From Rhynchopus sp. YZ270_cl-10 (Eukaryota; Euglenozoa; Diplonemea; Diplonemida; Diplonemidae): a stretch of 64,000 nucleotides of DNA. Position 1 is the stretch's first letter. Every line of letters begins with the position of its first letter. Location: assembly GCA_964035575.1 (NCBI GenBank), contig OZ037864.1, positions 620,001 through 684,000 on the forward strand, written 5' to 3'. The notes under the pieces were generated by a model that was not told where the DNA came from, did no database searches, and saw only the letters and a list, made by a program, of their open reading frames with translations. Both the position numbers and the translations under genes were made by a program. This document shows positions 60,899 through 64,000 of the stretch, one piece after another.

Positions 60899-63371
60899 TC
60901 ACGCTGCTTCTGCAACCTGCGAAGAGTAGTAACGCACGTCTGCATCAGTGTCTTCCTGGAATTTTGCATGTATTGCTGCCACCTTCGGGTGATCTTTGAG
61001 TGTCTCTCCAACCAAAAGCACGTCAGCAACAACCTTGCCAAGGACCAATCTCACGTTAGGCACTTTGTCGGATGCAAGCTTCTCAAGTTCGTCCAAAAAC
61101 TGTGGCAAAAGAGTGGTGTCGTAGGATTGAAGAATACTAATGTTGAAAAGATGACCGAAGTATCTGATTCGAGTATACAAAAAGTTCAAAACGAAACCAA
61201 AGCTTAGTATTTGCCGCTAGTCGTGACCTTTTCCGAAGCAGAATAAACATACCACATCAGGACTCACACCCTCCTTCAGACAGCATCCCGCAATCTGCAC
61301 AAACATCTGACGTCTCTGGTAGTGACTCTTCGCGTCATCGCCTGCACCTGGGAGAAGACCCAAGACCCACTTCAAGAGATCGCCATGCTCGTTCTTGTCG
61401 CCCTCAGACAGCTTCTTGAACACCTTCCCGAAGGATGGGAAGGCGGCCAGACGCACGTCGGCAACCTGGTCCTCAGCAAGGCGGATGATCGCGTTCTGCA
61501 GGATGTCTTTGCACGTTTTAGGTGTCGTCAAAAGCGAAAGCTTCCCCATGTTGTGTGCGATCAGTTCCCTCAGACGCCAGTTCTCTGTCTCTTGTGGAAG
61601 GTTCGCAATCGTCAGCAGTGGCTTCTGTCTTGCCGAGTCAGTCAAACACCCGAGGAAGTCTGCACAGTGTGTGACACAGCCAATCTTCACCTCGTCCAAA
61701 TCTCTCAGGAAAAGGTCAAATGCTTGTGTCAGGATGCGTTCAGAGATCTCCGGCCCAACCACCTTCCCGATCTCGTGGAGGGAGTACGACAGCGTGCGAC
61801 GCACCTTCCACTCAACGTCCTTCACCAGGTTCACGTACGGGTCCTCCAGCTCAGACCATCTCTCCTTCCCGACAGCAGAGACAACGGCAGGGAAGGAGTA
61901 CGCGCAGTACTCAGAGTAGTCAACCTCCTGTCCGTCCTGTGGTGCCATGGTGGCAAAGAGCTTGATCAGGTCCTGTGTGATGTCTTCTCTGTCGAAGGAG
62001 TGGATGAACCCGCCAAGGTTCTGGTACGAGCCGACCTTGACCCAGCGAGACTGGTCGTCGACCAATTGCTTGAACATTTCGAGAAGCTGTGTGTTGCGCA
62101 CTTCACGTGTGACACCTTTGCTCACTTCACACATGTGCTCAACGCACGCCTTTCTGACACCCCAGATGTCATCCTTGCAAAGTGTCAGGTAAATGGGGAG
62201 GATCTTCTCCACTGCGTTTGCAGGTCCAATGACCTCAATCAGCTTCCCGAGGTTCGAAGCCACTGTGCGACGGACGGAGAAGGAGTTGTCTCCCGACAGC
62301 GTCTCCACCTCCTTGATGACAGTGCGCATGCAACGCTCCTCACCAAAGCGTGCTGCAAGCTCGTTGAACAGCTGTGCTGCCACAATACGGTAGTCCTCTG
62401 CACGCTCGTCATGTGCCAGTGTCACAACCACGTTCAGCAGCTGTGGCTCCACCTGTTCGTCCTTCACGAGCTCGACAAGCTTGATTAGTGTATTCACTGC
62501 TGACATCCCAACCTGATGTGAAGAAGTGGTGAAGTGGTGAAATCAATAAATGAACACAAATCAAGTCTGAAGAATGAACACAAACTGTTGTGCTTAGAGG
62601 GATTCGTACACGCATATTTATCACGGAAAGTAGCCATACCTGGACGTTCTTGTCAACAAGCAGCTCAAATGTGTATGGCAAAAATGTGTTGTTCAGCTCA
62701 GCATCGCCAGGCTCGCCGCCCTTAATGAGGAACTGTGCGAGTGGCCAGAGCTGCTCCACGAATGCCTGGCGCACAGAGGGTTCGGAGTCTGCGACGAAGT
62801 TGGAGAGAAGGGGGAGCATTCTGTCGAGTGTGGATTGGTAGCCGCATTCGAGTGCGGTGTCGGCGAGCTCTCTGTGGGAGGGGTGTGTTGTTTGTGTCGT
62901 TGTTAACCAGTAAAGGATTTCGCAGGGACACGAGGGCGGCTTCTCTGTTTCTGACTGACGAACACGAGAGCACATAAGAAGTAGAAGAAGGGAGGGAGGA
63001 CACCACACAGTACATAACACAAGGTGGCGGGGACGTGAAAAGAAGGTTTGAGTGGGGAGAAGGGAGTGGCGTACCTCACCAAGACAAGCCGCTGCAGTGA
63101 AAAGTCTGATGTGTAGTAACGTTCCAAACGTGTTATCGCGTCGAGGGTGTCATCCATGGCGTACTCCTCGAAACCGAAACCATCCTGTGTGGTTGTGTGG
63201 GTTGGTTGTAAGCATCACAAACGAAAGTGCAAAGTGCAAAGCGCATCATGCAAACACCTCCTCCCCTCTAGCAACCACAAAGGCTTGCTGTGCTGCTGCG
63301 GCAAACAAAAGACATACCTGATCATCGTCGTAGTCGACGTCACCCTCGTCACCCATACCACCGCCGTACAT
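60899..63371 (-). CDS. PPP4R1: PP4 regulatory subunit 1, tandem copy 2, five exons
   Basis: Exons 63,371-63,318; 63,184-63,075; 62,871-62,640; 62,512-61,253; 61,099-60,899 give 618 residues, with the same phases as copy 1. Introns are 133, 203, 127 and 153 nt, probably nearer the ancestral sizes. The first intron is 133 nt in both copies. Intron 3 carries 24 extra bases made by a small tandem duplication around ATGAACACAAA. The HEAT-repeat PP4 scaffold features are as in copy 1. The start ATG 63371 gives MYGGGMGDEGDVDYDDDQ, an acidic leader before DGFGFEEY as in other PPP4R1 proteins; ATG at codon 6 is an alternative. Both copies look functional. Confidence 0.93.
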
Positions 63372-63718
63372 ATTGCCTCTTTTGTGTGTAGCTCTTTGCG
63401 AGGCTCTGGTCAGTGGTGTGTCGTGAGAGGTTTGAGAGGATGGTATGCAAAGAACTGTCCTTTGTTGTACTTCCGTCTTCACACATACTACATAAAAGGT
63501 GGAAACCTTTTTTGTAAACAAACGACTGAACCACCCAAAACTAATTTTTTAGTGTAAATTGACTATTTAATGGGGAATAACATATTTGAGAGGAGGTGTC
63601 TACAGCACTAGGTGGACATTGCGATGTTCTTCTGATGCTTATGCCGGTAACTGCGTGTCAGCAACGAACATTCCTGTATTTTTTATTTTTATTTTATTTT
63701 ATAAATTTTATCACATTT
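63372..63718. other. Upstream region of PPP4R1 copy 2
   Basis: The first 137 bp duplicate 60,469-60,604, marking the shared promoter-side sequence. The rest is A/T-rich 3' flank of the next gene. Confidence 0.6.
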
Positions 63719-64000
63719 TCACTCATCCACCACAATCACCCCTCTCCATACCGGATCATCTGGGTGCATTGCTGCATCCTTGATGATGTCAAAGACACAT
63801 GACGCGAGGATCTCTTCAACCATGCACTGGAACTCACCCGTTTGCAGGAGCTGGCGTGACTCAGATTCTTCGTGGCGCGTCTGCCGATCTTCCAAATTCC
63901 GTTGAAGCACTTCAGGCTGCATCACAGCGGAGAAGGGCACACCGACGACTTCATTCTCGAGGGTGACACCCACCCTGCCTCTGTGGTGTCCACTAACGAC
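63719..64000 (-). CDS. C-terminal part of an unknown protein (runs off window)
   Basis: The open frame continues to the window edge: 93 codons visible, stop TGA at 63719-63721. It begins VVSGHHRGRVGVTLENEVVG and continues VPFSAVMQPEV, a helical LQRNLEDRQTRHEESESRQL, then EFQCMVEEILASCVFDIIKD and a hydrophobic end (VWRGVIVVDE). The SGHHRG..G..LEN.VVGVPFS stretch is faintly like the C-terminal domain of phosphofructokinases, but too little is visible to claim it. The true start lies beyond 64,000. Confidence 0.6.
   Translation of the reverse strand, partial: VVSGHHRGRVGVTLENEVVGVPFSAVMQPEVLQRNLEDRQTRHEESESRQLLQTGEFQCMVEEILASCVFDIIKDAAMHPDDPVWRGVIVVDE

Overview
This is nuclear DNA of a unicellular eukaryote. 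Genes are interrupted by short GT-AG introns (53 to about 400 nt where I could resolve them, one of 1,090 nt swollen by an insertion). The protein families are eukaryotic: transportin, PP4 regulatory subunit R1, ALKBH1, PIP kinase, BTB/BACK and an EF-hand protein. Intergenic DNA is rich in A/T homopolymers, satellites and foldback repeats. A free-living protist is the best guess. I cannot name the species, and a metamonad-type affiliation would be speculation.

Layout. From 1 to 15 kb the window is almost entirely repeats. It holds four pure satellites built on CAGTA (units of 5, 7, 9 and 5 bp), several foldback elements, and a 5'-truncated non-LTR retrotransposon (4.8-8.35 kb, minus strand). 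That retrotransposon has RT, zinc-knuckle, restriction-like endonuclease and OTU-like domains. A 1.08-kb element with 41/42-bp terminal inverted repeats (11,729-12,807) carries a frameshifted gene related to two other fragments in the window, at 199-357 and 1,456-1,683. All three resemble the N-terminal core-binding region of tyrosine recombinases. A 1.14-kb palindrome lies at 13,584-14,723. From 15 to 43 kb are a four-helix membrane protein with a basic tail, a 1,000-residue PDZ-like/coiled-coil protein, a perfect 656-bp triplication, a small two-exon gene (the only clear plus-strand gene), a PIP kinase, ALKBH1, a five-exon transportin and two small unknown genes. From 43 to 64 kb are an EF-hand protein, a TIR-bounded minisatellite, a double-BTB/BACK protein, a secreted Cys-rich protein with 11 near-identical modules, and two tandem five-exon copies of PPP4R1. 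The window ends inside another minus-strand gene.

Gene organisation. Every confidently called host gene except the one at 27.9 kb lies on the minus strand. There is no operon logic. Several genes belong to nuclear transport and phosphatase signalling, but I see no evidence that the neighbourhood is a functional cluster.

Most notable signal. Between about 24 and 57 kb there is a dispersed family of 25-40 nt elements, all found on the plus strand. They have a conserved 5' GATGA and a conserved CCTCTCGTG-like loop, while the flanking stem varies in sequence but stays complementary (CTAAG/CTTAG, TGTGC/GCACA, TATGC/GCATA). Some sit in introns, and one is present in only one of the two PPP4R1 copies. 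This covariation suggests selection on structure. Small RNAs, regulatory hairpins or a tiny mobile element are all possible.
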